Positions 7,034-17,700 of a DNA stretch of 64,000 bases are shown piece after piece. The DNA comes from Chryseobacterium sp. YIM B08800 (GTDB lineage: Bacteria; Bacteroidota; Bacteroidia; Flavobacteriales; Weeksellaceae). Position 1 is the stretch's first letter. Each line of letters opens with the position of its first letter. The translations under genes were made by a program, and so were the position numbers. The notes beneath the pieces are model-generated. The model made no database searches. It was given only the letters and a program-made list of their open reading frames with translations, and was not told the DNA's origin. The stretch covers positions 1-64,000 of the forward strand of contig NZ_JAPDKN010000006.1 of assembly GCF_026163565.1 (NCBI RefSeq). Direction: 5' to 3'.

Positions 7034-7822
7034 TTATTCTTTACCTGTTCCGTATCCTTTTACAATACCTCCCGGAGAGTTTTTGATGAATTCTAAGATC
7101 TCATCTCTTTCAGCCGTTGGAAGCATTTCTTTTTCGATGTAAACCAATGCCTGTGTAACATTCATTTTCATCTGAAAGATATATCTGTAAATTTTCTGAA
7201 TTTCAAAGATCTTATCGTTGGTAAAACCTCTTCTTCTTAAACCTACAGAATTGATCCCGGCGTAAGAAATGGGTTCTCTTGCAACTTTAATGTAAGGCGG
7301 AATATCTTTTCTGATTAATGATCCACCGGAAACCATCGTATGTTTCCCGATCTTACCGAATTGCTGAACCGCAGAAAGACCACCCATTACCGTAAAATCA
7401 CCTATTTCAACGTGACCCGCAATTCCACAACCGTTTGCAATAATTACATTGTTCCCGATGATGCAATCGTGGGCTACGTGAGAAGTTGCCATAATCAGAC
7501 AGTTATCTCCCACTTTGGTGTATCCTAAAGCTTTTGTGCCTTTATTTACTGTCACACATTCTCTCAAAGTAGTGTTGTCTCCGATGATGGTTTGTGTATC
7601 TTCTCCATCAAACTTTAAATCCTGCGGAATTGCAGAAATTACCGTTCCCGGGAAAATTTTACAGTTTTTTCCGATTCTTGCACCATCCATAATGGTTACA
7701 TTAGATCCTATCCATGTACCTTCACCAATCTCCACATCTGCAGCAATTGTTGTGAAAGGTTCTACTACTACATTTCTGCCAATTTTTGCACGTTTATCTA
7801 CGGCCGCTAATTGATGAATCAT
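7034..7822 (-). CDS. lpxA: UDP-N-acetylglucosamine acyltransferase
   Basis: LpxA does the first step of lipid A synthesis, moving a 3-hydroxyacyl group from acyl-ACP to the 3-OH of UDP-GlcNAc in the cytoplasm. The 262-residue length is normal. It begins with the hexapeptide helix (IHQLAAVDKRAKIGRNV), has the family region HVAHDCIIGNNVI (the central His-containing coil holds the catalytic base in the family), and ends with the C-terminal helical domain. The ATG directly follows the lpxC-fabZ stop (TAA-ATG), so translation is coupled. Confidence 0.96.
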   Translation of the reverse strand: MIHQLAAVDKRAKIGRNVVVEPFTTIAADVEIGEGTWIGSNVTIMDGARIGKNCKIFPGTVISAIPQDLKFDGEDTQTIIGDNTTLRECVTVNKGTKALGYTKVGDNCLIMATSHVAHDCIIGNNVIIANGCGIAGHVEIGDFTVMGGLSAVQQFGKIGKHTMVSGGSLIRKDIPPYIKVAREPISYAGINSVGLRRRGFTNDKIFEIQKIYRYIFQMKMNVTQALVYIEKEMLPTAERDEILEFIKNSPGGIVKGYGTGKE

Positions 7823-9220
7823 TTAGTCAATTTTATTTTTTGCAACTTGAGCCATTAATTCTGCTTCTACCGCTACAGTATCACCAACATATCCGTAACC
7901 CTGCATGTGAACAATTCCTCTTCTGATAGGCTCGATTAATTCAATTTTGAAAATCATTGTATCACCCGGAACAACTTTTCTCTTAAATTTCACTTTATCA
8001 ATTTTAATGAAATAAGTTGAATAATTTTCAGGATCAGGTACGCTTGCCAAAACCAAAATACCTCCGGTTTGTGCTAAAGCTTCTACTTGTAAAACTCCGG
8101 GCATTACTGGTTCTTTAGGGAAATGTCCAACGAAGAAAGGTTCATTCATTGTAACATTTTTCAAACCAACCACATGAGAATCAGAAAGTTCAAGTACTTT
8201 ATCAATTAACAAAAACGGTGGTCTGTGAGGCATCAACTTCATAATTCCATTGATATCGAAAACAGGCTCTTTTGTTAAATCAAACTCAGGAACGTTTTTC
8301 TTTTTCTGTAATTTCCACTGACGGTTTAGCTTTTTAGCAAACTGAGTATTTACAAAATGCCCAGGTTTATTGGCAATAACTTTTCCTTTAATTTTAACAC
8401 CCGTTAAAGCCAAATCACCAATTACGTCTAATAATTTGTGTCTTGCCGCTTCGTTTGGATAGTTTAGATTTAAATTATCTAAAATTCCGTTTGGTCTTAT
8501 TGAAACGTTGTCTTTACCGAAAGCTTTTTTCAGTTTTTCAGTGGTTTCAGGAGTAAGATCTTTGTCAACGTAAACAATTGCGTTTGAAATATCTCCGCCT
8601 TTGATTAAACCGTGATCAAGAAGCATTTCTAATTCATGCAAAAAGCTGAATGTTCTTGCAGAAGAAATTTCTTCCTTAAATTCTGAAATATTTTTAAGGG
8701 TAGCATTCTGAGTTCCTAAAACTTTAGTCCCAAAATCTACCATAGTAGTCACTTCGTAATGATCTGAAGGGATAATTGTAATTTCTGAACCTGTTGCCGG
8801 GTCGCTGTAGCTCAATACTTCTTTTACTACAAGATATTCTCTTGCAACAGCCTGTTCTACAATACCAACACTTTCGATTGCTTCAACAAAAAACTTTGAA
8901 GAACCATCTAAAATTGGAGGTTCTGAAGCATCCATTTCCATAACAGCATTGTCGATGTCGCAACCAACCAAAGCAGCTAAAAGATGTTCGCAGGTATTGA
9001 TTTTAACGCCAAGCTTTTCTAAAGTAGTTCCTCTTTCTGTAGCCACAACGTAATTTACGTCTGCTTCTACATGAGGTCTTCCTTCAAGATCTGTTCGTAC
9101 GAAAACAAAACCTGTATTTTCTTTTGCAGGTTTAATGGTCAATTTTACTTCTTTACCAGTATGAAGACCGATTCCAGAAAGAGTAACCTCTTCCTGAAGG
9201 GTTTTTTGCATATCACTCAT
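7823..9220 (-). CDS. lpxC-fabZ: Bifunctional LpxC deacetylase / FabZ dehydratase fusion
   Basis: The N-terminal part (to about residue 300) is LpxC, the zinc deacetylase of UDP-3-O-acyl-GlcNAc and committed step of lipid A. Zinc-ligand regions TCEHLLAAL and [14 protein letters not shown] are present. The C-terminal part is FabZ, 3-hydroxyacyl-ACP dehydratase, with [14 protein letters not shown] and [14 protein letters not shown]. The fusion is characteristic of Bacteroidetes. The frame can be extended to 9247, but the family begins at [13 protein letters not shown], so I place the start at 9220 (MSDMQ). That ATG overlaps the lpxD stop by 8 bases. LpxA and FabZ draw on the same 3-hydroxyacyl-ACP pool, which explains the grouping. 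Confidence 0.95.
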   Translation of the reverse strand: MSDMQKTLQEEVTLSGIGLHTGKEVKLTIKPAKENTGFVFVRTDLEGRPHVEADVNYVVATERGTTLEKLGVKINTCEHLLAALVGCDIDNAVMEMDASEPPILDGSSKFFVEAIESVGIVEQAVAREYLVVKEVLSYSDPATGSEITIIPSDHYEVTTMVDFGTKVLGTQNATLKNISEFKEEISSARTFSFLHELEMLLDHGLIKGGDISNAIVYVDKDLTPETTEKLKKAFGKDNVSIRPNGILDNLNLNYPNEAARHKLLDVIGDLALTGVKIKGKVIANKPGHFVNTQFAKKLNRQWKLQKKKNVPEFDLTKEPVFDINGIMKLMPHRPPFLLIDKVLELSDSHVVGLKNVTMNEPFFVGHFPKEPVMPGVLQVEALAQTGGILVLASVPDPENYSTYFIKIDKVKFKRKVVPGDTMIFKIELIEPIRRGIVHMQGYGYVGDTVAVEAELMAQVAKNKID

Positions 9221-10244
9221 TAGTATGATCTTTTGAGTTATTCTCAAGATTATTTATTCTTTTCGCAAGCTCAGGAAGATTCCTGAAATGCACGTAGCTT
9301 CTAAGATAGTCGTTATAACTGATCGCAGGAGAACCATAAACGGTATCTTTATCATTAACACTGGAATTTACTCCACTTTGCGCCTGAATTTTTACCTGAT
9401 TTCCTATTTTTATATGACCTACGATTCCCACCTGACCGCCAATTTGGTTCCAATCTCCAATCGTAGTAGAACCCGCAATTCCTGCTTGTGCAGCAATTAC
9501 ATTGTTGGCGCCGATTTTTACATTGTGTGCAATCTGAATCAAGTTATCGATTTTTGTGCCTTTTCCGATGGTTGTAGAACCAATTGTAGCTCTATCGATA
9601 CTGCAATTAGAACCAATTTCCACATTATCTTCAATAATAACATTTCCTAACTGAGGAATTTTTTGGAAACCTTCCGGAGTAGGCTGAAAACCAAATCCGT
9701 CACCGCCAATAACGGTATTAGAATGTATCACACAGTTATCACCAATAATGCAGTAATCATAGATTCTTGCGCCACTATCGATTTTACAGTTTTTACCAAT
9801 CTTCACTCCTTTACCAATGTACACTTGAGGAAAAATCTGTGTACCTTCACCAATTTTAGCCTTTTCTGAAACATAAGTAAAAGTTCCGATGTAAACTTTA
9901 TCTCCTATAACAGCAGTATCGTGAATAGAAGATCCATCTTCAATACCTTCTTTTTTGCCCTGCATTTCCTGATACAGATTCATTAAAATCTGAAAAGAAA
10001 GATAAGCATCTTTTACAGCTATAATAGTAGGATTATATTGATCTTTATTGATAAGGGTCTCGGTAACAATAAGTACCGAACATTGCGAAGTCTCTAAGTG
10101 ATGCGCAAAACGATCTTGCGCAACAAAAGAAAGATGGCCGGATTCTCCGCTCTCGATCGGTGAAACTCCGGTAATAAGTGCGTTTTCGTCACCTATAATT
10201 TTTCCGTCAATAAAACTTGCAATTTGCGAAGCTGTAAATTCCAT
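9213..10244 (-). CDS. lpxD: UDP-3-O-acylglucosamine N-acyltransferase
   Basis: LpxD adds the second 3-hydroxyacyl chain, to the 2-amino group, in lipid A synthesis. The protein has the uridine-binding N-terminal domain ([31 protein letters not shown]), a long hexapeptide beta-helix with [10 protein letters not shown], and a C-terminal helical tail ([20 protein letters not shown]). A longer frame begins at 10253, but that codon is TTG; the ATG at 10244 is preferred. A strong promoter lies 6 bases upstream of this ATG. It overlaps lpxC-fabZ by 8 bases. A shorter paralogue is at 4899-5801. Confidence 0.95.
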   Translation of the reverse strand: MEFTASQIASFIDGKIIGDENALITGVSPIESGESGHLSFVAQDRFAHHLETSQCSVLIVTETLINKDQYNPTIIAVKDAYLSFQILMNLYQEMQGKKEGIEDGSSIHDTAVIGDKVYIGTFTYVSEKAKIGEGTQIFPQVYIGKGVKIGKNCKIDSGARIYDYCIIGDNCVIHSNTVIGGDGFGFQPTPEGFQKIPQLGNVIIEDNVEIGSNCSIDRATIGSTTIGKGTKIDNLIQIAHNVKIGANNVIAAQAGIAGSTTIGDWNQIGGQVGIVGHIKIGNQVKIQAQSGVNSSVNDKDTVYGSPAISYNDYLRSYVHFRNLPELAKRINNLENNSKDHTNE

Positions 10245-10250
10245 ATTCTG

Positions 10251-10279
10251 CAAAGATAAGAAATTCTCTTATTCGCAAA
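10251..10279 (-). promoter_or_regulatory. Bacteroidetes-type promoter for lpxD
   Basis: On the minus strand TTTG (10279-10276), a 17-base spacer and TATCTTTG (10258-10251) match the Bacteroidetes consensus (TTTG, about 17-20 bases, TAnnTTTG). Only 6 bases separate it from the lpxD ATG, so the mRNA would be leaderless or nearly so. Confidence 0.65.
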
Positions 10280-10333
10280 CATTTTTTAGTTTATGGAATA
10301 TCGATTTTAATAATATTTAAGAAAAATTAAGCA

Positions 10334-11539
10334 TCACATTCTTGGAAATGCGAGAATATATCTCTTTGTTTTGTGTACGATCAATCCTGATAAAAGCTGA
10401 TCTTCCGACTCATCCAGTTTCAAAACCTTTCCACTTTTCTGAAGAAGATAAATAGGTTGTTTTTCTGTATCATAAGGAAGTAAACTTCTTGTAATCTGAT
10501 GAACTAATTCACCACCGTTATCGATTCCAAAAAATTCGTTAGTATTCTTTATTTTTTCTTCAATAAATTTATCATCAAAAGGATGCGATGAGATAATTGT
10601 TTTAGGAAAATTACGCTGAATCACACATTTACACCAATAAGCAAGAACAAAGTCTTCTGATTTCTGCCATAATTTCATCGCCTGAACAATATCATTATCG
10701 TCAAGTTGTGTAAAACGCTCAACATCTTCATCAGTTGCCGCACTTTTCCCTCTGTTTAAGAAATATTTTAAATTTTCAGTTGCGGGTAAATCGATTCCTT
10801 CTGAAACCAGATATTTTGCTCTTTCGAGGATTTTTACCAAAATAAATTCTGCTAAAGCTGCTGTTTTATGGTAATAAACCTGCCAATACATAAACATTCT
10901 TGCCGTCAAAAAGTTTTCGATAGAATAAACACCTTTTGCATCAATCACCAGTTCTTCTTCACAGACATTCATCATTGAAATAATCCTTTGTGTATTGATA
11001 TTTCCTTCTGAAACTCCCGTGAAAAAGCTATCTCTGTTTAAATAATCTAAACGATCGACATCCAACTGCGAACTGATAAGTTGATTAAAAAATTTTCTGT
11101 GATATTTCCCCTGAAACATTTCTATCGCTGTTGATAACTGTCCGTCAAATTCATCATTCAGCCTGTTCATTAATAATAATGAAAGATTTTCGTGATGCCA
11201 ATCATCCATCAACATACTTTCCAGAGCATGAGAAAACGGGCCGTGACCAATATCGTGCATCAAAATTGCCAACATCGCCCCTTTTTCCTCTTCCACAGAA
11301 ATGGCAACTCCTTTTTGCTTTAAAGTTTCCAAAGCAGTAAACATCAAATGCATCGCGCCAATTGCATGATGAAATCTTGTATGCGTTGCTCCAGGAAAAA
11401 TTAAATTTAAAAGCCCGGTTTGAGAAATCCTTCTTAATCTTTGGAAATAAGGATGTTCGATAACATCAAATAAGATTTCGTGAGGAATTTTGATGAAACC
11501 GTGTACCGGATCGTTGATGATTTTAAGCTTATTCTGCAT
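10334..11539 (-). CDS. HD-domain phosphohydrolase (dGTPase-like)
   Basis: The 401-residue protein belongs to the HD superfamily related to dGTP triphosphohydrolases and SAMHD1. Metal-binding residues are visible as RFHHAIGAMHL (about residue 56), HDIGHGPFSH (about residue 94) and LDVDRLDYLNRDS. In the family such enzymes hydrolyse dNTPs or other nucleotides; the substrate cannot be told here. It lies upstream of lpxD, 89 bases from its ATG, and divergent to porX, a gene order I associate with flavobacteria. It has its own promoter match 22 bases upstream. Confidence 0.88.
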   Translation of the reverse strand: MQNKLKIINDPVHGFIKIPHEILFDVIEHPYFQRLRRISQTGLLNLIFPGATHTRFHHAIGAMHLMFTALETLKQKGVAISVEEEKGAMLAILMHDIGHGPFSHALESMLMDDWHHENLSLLLMNRLNDEFDGQLSTAIEMFQGKYHRKFFNQLISSQLDVDRLDYLNRDSFFTGVSEGNINTQRIISMMNVCEEELVIDAKGVYSIENFLTARMFMYWQVYYHKTAALAEFILVKILERAKYLVSEGIDLPATENLKYFLNRGKSAATDEDVERFTQLDDNDIVQAMKLWQKSEDFVLAYWCKCVIQRNFPKTIISSHPFDDKFIEEKIKNTNEFFGIDNGGELVHQITRSLLPYDTEKQPIYLLQKSGKVLKLDESEDQLLSGLIVHKTKRYILAFPRM

Positions 11540-11560
11540 GGAAATATTCTGAGACTATTG

Positions 11561-11590
11561 CAAAATTAGGTTTTTAAAGTCAATTCAAAG
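11561..11590 (-). promoter_or_regulatory. Bacteroidetes-type promoter for the HD gene
   Basis: On the minus strand TTTG (11589-11586), a 17-base spacer and TAATTTTG (11568-11561) match the consensus. The element ends 21 bases before the HD-gene ATG. The remaining 11591-11786, up to porX, shows no feature I can support; no perfect TAnnTTTG precedes porX. Confidence 0.55.
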
Positions 11591-11786
11591 AAAACAGCTG
11601 ATTATTATTTTAGAATATAAACATTAAAATTTGTTTACAAATCGCAGTATTTATCTTATCTTCATGCAATAATTTGAGATAAAAATCTTTAACTAAGATT
11701 TAACTTTTAGACCCCTTATTTTGTGAGGTTTTATAAAGTTTTGGTCGCAGTTTTGATACCATATTTCGCATAAAAAATAAACTTAT

Positions 11787-13334
11787 ATGTCAAACAAAAT
11801 ATTATGGATTGATGATGAAATAGATTTACTAAAACCCCATATCGTTTTTCTTGAAAAGAAAGGTTACGCTGTAACTCCGGTGAACAACGTGAATGAGGCT
11901 TTAGAACTTATTGATTCTGAAAAATTTGATTTAACGTTAATCGACGAAAATATGCCGGGAATTTCCGGTCTGGAAGCAATCCCGATGATTAAAGAAAAAG
12001 ACAATTCTTTGAAAATCGTGATGGTAACCAAAAGCGAAGAAGAACATATCATGGAAGAAGCTATCGGCTCGCAGATTGCAGATTATATTTTAAAACCTGT
12101 AAACCCTAACCAGATTTTGCTTTCATTGAAAAAGAATCTTCAGGAAGAAAATTTGGTTGAGCAGAAAACAATTCTTCAATATCAGCAGGAATTCAGAAAC
12201 CTATCAATGGAACTTTCTTATCTGAGAACGTACCAAGATTGGGCAGAATACTATAAAAAAATCGTGAATTGGGAGCTTAAATTTGATAAAGTTACCGATA
12301 ATGAGTTTGCAGATCTTCTTCAGTCGCAAAAAGAGGAAGCCAATATTCAGTTTGCAAAATTTATCGAAAACAATTACGAAGACTGGTTGAATGGTTCAGA
12401 GAAACCAATGATGAGCCATACTTTATTTAAAGATAAAGTAAAACCAGAAGTTGAAAAAGAAAAAGTTCTTCTTTTGATGATCGATAATTTAAGATACGAT
12501 CAATGGAGAGTAATCGAGCCTCTTTTCACCAAATATTACAATAAAGTTTCAGAAGATTATTATTACAGTATTCTTCCAACTGCGACACAATATGCAAGAA
12601 ATTCTTTTTTTGCAGGACTTTTGCCTTCAGAAATTGAAAAACGTTTCCCAGAAAAATGGTTTAATGACAATGAAGAAGGAAACAAAAATGAGTTTGAGCG
12701 CGATTTCTTAGAAGATCAAATGAAAAGAGTTGGTTTAAGTTCTAAATCGATGAAATATCTAAAAGTCTTGAATGCCGATTTTGAAAGAAAAATCTATGAC
12801 GACTTCAATCAGCACAAAAACAACGATCTTTTGGTAATTGTTTACAACTTTATCGATATTCTTTCGCATGCAAAAACCGATAATCACATTGTAGATCAAT
12901 TAATAAGAGATGATAAAACTTTCAGATCATTGACTTCAAATTGGTTTGAAAACTCTTCATTAGTTAAAATCATTAAGCTTGCTGCAGAAAGCGGATTTAA
13001 ATTGGTGATTACAACCGATCACGGAACCGTTTATGTAAAAAAACCAAGCCGAGTTGTTGGTGACAGAGAAACCTCAACCAACATCCGTTACAAAACAGGA
13101 AAAAGCTTAACGTATGATGATAAAGATGTTTGGGCAGTGAGCAATCCTGAAAAACTGTTTTTACCTAAAGGAAATCTGAGCTCAAAATATATTTTTGCCA
13201 AAAACAATACATTTTTAGCCTATCCTAAAAACTACAATCACTTTGTAAATTATTATAAAGAAACTTATCAGCACGGCGGAATTTCTTTGGAAGAATGTAT
13301 TATTCCTATTAGTATTCTGGAGCCGAAACAATAG
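11787..13334 (+). CDS. porX: T9SS response regulator PorX with PglZ domain
   Basis: PorX is the response regulator of the PorX/PorY pair that controls type IX secretion genes. Residues 1-120 form a receiver domain: acidic pair D9-D10, phosphoacceptor D53 in LTLIDENMPG, and K102 in ILKPVN. The rest is a PglZ-type alkaline-phosphatase-like domain with metal-site motifs (LMIDNLRYDQW, TTDHGTVYV), known in PorX to act on cyclic oligonucleotides and other phosphodiesters. There is no DNA-binding helix-turn-helix. Length 515 is typical. It is transcribed divergently from the HD/lpx operon. Confidence 0.95.
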   Translation: MSNKILWIDDEIDLLKPHIVFLEKKGYAVTPVNNVNEALELIDSEKFDLTLIDENMPGISGLEAIPMIKEKDNSLKIVMVTKSEEEHIMEEAIGSQIADYILKPVNPNQILLSLKKNLQEENLVEQKTILQYQQEFRNLSMELSYLRTYQDWAEYYKKIVNWELKFDKVTDNEFADLLQSQKEEANIQFAKFIENNYEDWLNGSEKPMMSHTLFKDKVKPEVEKEKVLLLMIDNLRYDQWRVIEPLFTKYYNKVSEDYYYSILPTATQYARNSFFAGLLPSEIEKRFPEKWFNDNEEGNKNEFERDFLEDQMKRVGLSSKSMKYLKVLNADFERKIYDDFNQHKNNDLLVIVYNFIDILSHAKTDNHIVDQLIRDDKTFRSLTSNWFENSSLVKIIKLAAESGFKLVITTDHGTVYVKKPSRVVGDRETSTNIRYKTGKSLTYDDKDVWAVSNPEKLFLPKGNLSSKYIFAKNNTFLAYPKNYNHFVNYYKETYQHGGISLEECIIPISILEPKQ

Positions 13335-13370
13335 TTTTTATTCTATATTTTTTTCTCAGAAAAAATACAA

Positions 13371-13397
13371 AAGCCTCTTCAATATCTGAAGAGGCTT
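13371..13397 (-). terminator. Terminator between porX and the LamG gene
   Basis: An 11-bp perfect stem, AAGCCTCTTCA/TGAAGAGGCTT, has loop ATATC. On the minus strand it is followed by TTTTGTATTTTTT, so it mainly serves the leftward LamG gene. It can also stop porX transcripts. Confidence 0.8.
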
Positions 13398-13441
13398 AAT
13401 CATTAATATGGATTAGGTAATAATGATTTATGAAAAAAAAA

Positions 13442-14689
13442 CTACTTCTTGATTATTTTGTAAACTTGGCTTTGTTGTTTTGAACTAACTTTTACCAAAT
13501 AAACACCTTCTTTCAGCTGAGATATATTGAGTTCTGCATTTGCAGAATTGGGCTGAAAATTCATTAATGTCTGGCCTGTAACGTTTGTGATTTCTACTTT
13601 TTCGATTTCATTTTTAGCCTTGATTTTTAAAATTCCGCTTGTAGGGTTTGGTGATAAAGTCAATTCAGGAATGGCTACAATATCATTCACCCCCAAAGTT
13701 ACCGATTGGCAAGAAGACGTTTGTGTACAACCTGCAAGTGTAATAACTACCGAATAATTTCCTGCTGTACTAGGCGTAAAAGACTGTGCAGTTGCTCCTA
13801 CAATATTACTTCCGTTACCGCAGTTTACCCATTGATAAGTTGCTCCTGTTTGTGTAGCTGTAAGTGTAGCTCCGGAAACTGTAACTGTATTATTGATATT
13901 TGGTGTCTGAAGAGAAGTTGCTCCTGAAATAAAGTTGGAAGTTGTACCATTTAAAACAAAGTTGTTTAAAGTACCTGTATAAGATCCCGCAGTACTATTT
14001 ATAGAAGTTACGGTAGTATTATTTGAATTTACGGTTCCTTCGTTCATTTTAAAATAAGCTACTAAATTTGCAGGTGCTGTACAAAACTGATAATTTATAT
14101 TGGCTTGAATTTCTGCCAATGTAAGAGCTTTATCCCAAACACGAACTTCATCTATACTTCCATTGAAAAATCCTCCAAAACTTGGATTAATTCTTCTTCC
14201 GATAATCATATTGGTAAGAGACAATGTATTGGTTGCAGTACTAATATCACCTTGTGTATCTAGACTTCCGTCTACATACAATTTATATTTATTGGTAGAC
14301 AAACTGTTGTCATAGGTTACAGCAATATGGTGCCAGTTTCCGTCGCTAAGAGTAACGGTACCGTTTATTCCACCTCCTTTGTTTTCAATTCTCAACTTAT
14401 ATAATCCGCTCACATTATTAATCCTTACAGTAAATCTTCCTCCGTTTACATTGTCAGATCCCCAAGTTGTCACCAAATTTTCACCCGACGTAGTTGTTGG
14501 CAATTTTATCCATGCTTCTACTGTACGAGGCGCATTTCCTAAAACTCCGGGATAAGTGGTTTGAATATAATCATCGGTTCCGTCAAAATGAAGAGCATTC
14601 TGCTGAGCATTTACTCCAGAAACTGATCCTAATAAAACGGTAAATAATGTTGCAAATTTCACTTTGCTCTTAAGTAGATTTTTATACAT
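13442..14689 (-). CDS. LamG-domain protein with T9SS type A sorting signal
   Basis: The 415-residue secreted protein has a signal peptide (FATLFTVLLGSVSGVNAQ). A concanavalin/LamG jelly-roll follows at about residues 30-205 (LHFDGTDDYIQT, VEAWIKLP, GSIDEVRVWDKALT), then a short Ig-like segment (TVSGATLTATQTGATYQWVN). The C-terminal T9SS sorting domain begins LTLSPNPTSGILKIKA and ends EGVYLVKVSSKQQSQVYKIIKK. LamG domains usually bind carbohydrate or protein. It should be exported by the T9SS that PorX controls. A long-reading regulator gene lies 98 bases upstream on the same strand. Confidence 0.88.
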   Translation of the reverse strand: MYKNLLKSKVKFATLFTVLLGSVSGVNAQQNALHFDGTDDYIQTTYPGVLGNAPRTVEAWIKLPTTTSGENLVTTWGSDNVNGGRFTVRINNVSGLYKLRIENKGGGINGTVTLSDGNWHHIAVTYDNSLSTNKYKLYVDGSLDTQGDISTATNTLSLTNMIIGRRINPSFGGFFNGSIDEVRVWDKALTLAEIQANINYQFCTAPANLVAYFKMNEGTVNSNNTTVTSINSTAGSYTGTLNNFVLNGTTSNFISGATSLQTPNINNTVTVSGATLTATQTGATYQWVNCGNGSNIVGATAQSFTPSTAGNYSVVITLAGCTQTSSCQSVTLGVNDIVAIPELTLSPNPTSGILKIKAKNEIEKVEITNVTGQTLMNFQPNSANAELNISQLKEGVYLVKVSSKQQSQVYKIIKK

Positions 14690-14787
14690 ATTTAGAATAA
14701 TTTTGTTTTGCCTAAATTACATTTCGATCCAAAAGCAGAAGTGTAATCTCGTTGCAAAAACTATCATTCTCGTTGCAACCCGCTTAT

Positions 14788-17700
14788 TTAGTGGTATGTA
14801 TTGGGTGTTTTGCCAAAATACTCTTTAAAACACTTGGTAAAATAAGAAGGTGTATTAAATCCGGTCATATAAGCTACTTCAGAAACACTATAATCTTGCT
14901 TTAAAAACTCTGCAGCTTTTTTGAGTCTGTAAATTTTAATAATTTCTCCTGTAGGAATATTGAACATCATCTTTACTTTTCGGTGAAGACTTGTTCTGCT
15001 CATAGATAATTCAGAAGCTAGCTCATCAACGCTGAAATTATTGTCATCTAAATTTTCATCAATGATTTCATAAATTCGATTAAGAAATTCCTGATGCAGA
15101 TTCTCTGTTACATCGGGTTGTTTTGTTTCAGGTTCCACAATATTTGCTTCGGGTTGCAAAAAGTTTTTCTGAAAATATTCATATTGACGGTTCTGCAAAT
15201 TCAACAGATTTTCTATTCTTAATTTAAGTTCATCTATACTGAAAGGTTTTACTATATAGTCGTTGGCTCCAAGAGAGAGACCTTCAAGTTTGCTTTCAGA
15301 GTCTGCTTTTGCCGTGAGCATAATGATAGGAATGTGATTGATATTAACATCTGTTTTTACAGCTTTACAAAACTCAAAACCATCCATTTCGCTCATTGCT
15401 ACATCACTCAGAATAAGATTCGGCATTTTTTCAAGAGTAATTTCTAGTGCTTTTTTGCCATTTTCCGCAGTTAAAACATGATATGAATCTGCCAAATTTC
15501 CTGCAATAAACTGCGCCAACTCTTCGTGATCTTCCACAACGAGTATTGTCGCTTTGTCTTCTGAATTATTTTGTGAATCTATTTTTTTAACCGATTGATC
15601 TTTCTGAGATTCAAAAGGAAGCCAAATTGAAAACGTAGTTCCTGAAGGATCTTGAGTAGAACTTTTCATATTGATCGTTCCATGATGCAGATCAACAAGC
15701 TCTTTCACAAGCGAAAGTCCCAAACCATTTCCCTGCAACAGATCTTGGTTGGAGCCTTTAAAATATCTTTCAAAAATTTCCAGTTGTTCGTTTTCAGGAA
15801 TCCCGGCTCCGGAATCGATAACCTGAATAGACAAACCATTCTTTTCTTGATGTACTTTTACTGTAATCGCATCCCCATTTTCACAAAATTTAATGGAATT
15901 TGAAATCAAATTATATAAAATGCGGTCTAAAGTATTGATCGAAAATAAGAATTCGGCTTTTTCCGGAGATTCTAAACTAAGTGTAATACCCTTTTCGTTA
16001 GCGGTTTCTAAAAAAGCATTCACAATATTGGAAATGACAGGAACCACATCGCCCCATACAAAATGAGGTTTTAAAACTCCTGCTTCAAGCTTAGCTACAT
16101 CAATTAACTGATCGGTAAGATGGATCAAACTGTTTGTATTTTTCTTAATTGTACCAAATAGCTTTTCTTTTTCATCCTGAGAATCTACAGACTTCAGCTG
16201 TTCTGCAGGTCCTACAATCAAAGACAACGGAGTTCGGAATTCGTGAGCAATATTGGCAAAGAATTTTGTCTTTATTTTATCGAGTCTGCGCAGTTCCTGA
16301 GCTTCTTTTTGCTTTAGCTTTATTGAATTTTTAATAATTTCCTGATTAATTTTAAATCTTACAAACCAAAAAATACCGCCAATCAATGCAATTAAATAAA
16401 ATATTATCGCCCACCAAGTTTTCCACCAAGGCGGCGTTACTTTTATTGTTAAAGATTTGATGAGGTTGCTCCAATTCCCTGTTGTGTTGGTAGCATTTAC
16501 CTCGAAAATATACGTTCCGGGCGGAAGTTTTGTAAAAACAGCTTCTGTATTATTCCTTGCAAAAATCCATTCATCCTGATACCCTTTCAGGCGATAACGA
16601 TACTGAATTTGTTGAGGTTGGTTGTATTGAAGAGCCGCAAAACTTATAGAAACCGTATTTTCGAAATACTCTACAGAAAGTTCTTTAATTTGGTTTACAG
16701 GATTCAGGTTTCTTTCGGCAAGATTGATTTTCTCATTATTAAGCGTAATTTGTGTAATTGCTGTAGGAGGAGAAAAATTATCTTTCTTAATATCTTCAGG
16801 ATTGAAAACTACTCCACTTTTAGCACCACCAAAAGCCAATTTTCCATCGGGAAGCATCAATTGATGAAACCTGTTAAATTCAATATTTTCTAAACCATGA
16901 GAACGGGTAAAGATTCTTAGTTTATATGTTTTAGGATCAAATTTCAAAAGCCCTTTATTGGTTCCCATCCATAAATTCCCGGATTTATCAGGAAGAATAG
17001 AATAGATTACATTATCGGGAAAACCTTCTCTTCCGGAAAATATTTTAACCTTATTATCATTTTTATTAAATTGAATCAGTCCGTCGTTGCTCCCTATCCA
17101 CAAAATATTATCATTTTTAGGATCAGGAGTAAGAGAAATCAAATGATTGACCGGAAAATCTTTCGTATTATTTTTTATATAATCAATTTTCTTTGTGCCA
17201 AAATTCACTTTAATGATACCGTGAGATTCTGTTGTAACCCAAAGGATTTTTGTTTTTTGGTCAAAATAAATATTCGTTGGAGTTATATTAGATTTAAATT
17301 GATTTGATGAAAATAAAAGTTTCCATTTTGGTTGATCGAAAATATAAATATTGTTAAGATCATCAATTACAATCGGTGACTCACCATAAAGACTGATTCC
17401 TTTTATAGGAGCAAAACTTTCACTTTTTAATTCAGGTAAACGGAAAATTTTCTTCTGCAGATGATCATAATAAGAAACAATGCGATTTAGGGCAATCCAG
17501 TTTTTATTTTGTGTTGTTACGGATCTAAGGAAATAGGAAGAAGGTAAAACTCCGTTCCTGTCCTGCCAATTATAAAAATTGGAAACGGAAACTCCATAAT
17601 AATTTTTTAAGAGATCGGTGGTGAAATCTTTCTCAAAAGAAAAAGACTGAAAATCGAGTTTAGGGTCTATTGTATAAATTCCTTCCGCATCTCCGCCAAT

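Noticed and set aside
9288..9650. 120-residue plus-strand ORF
   Set aside because: Antisense shadow of the hexapeptide repeats of lpxD.
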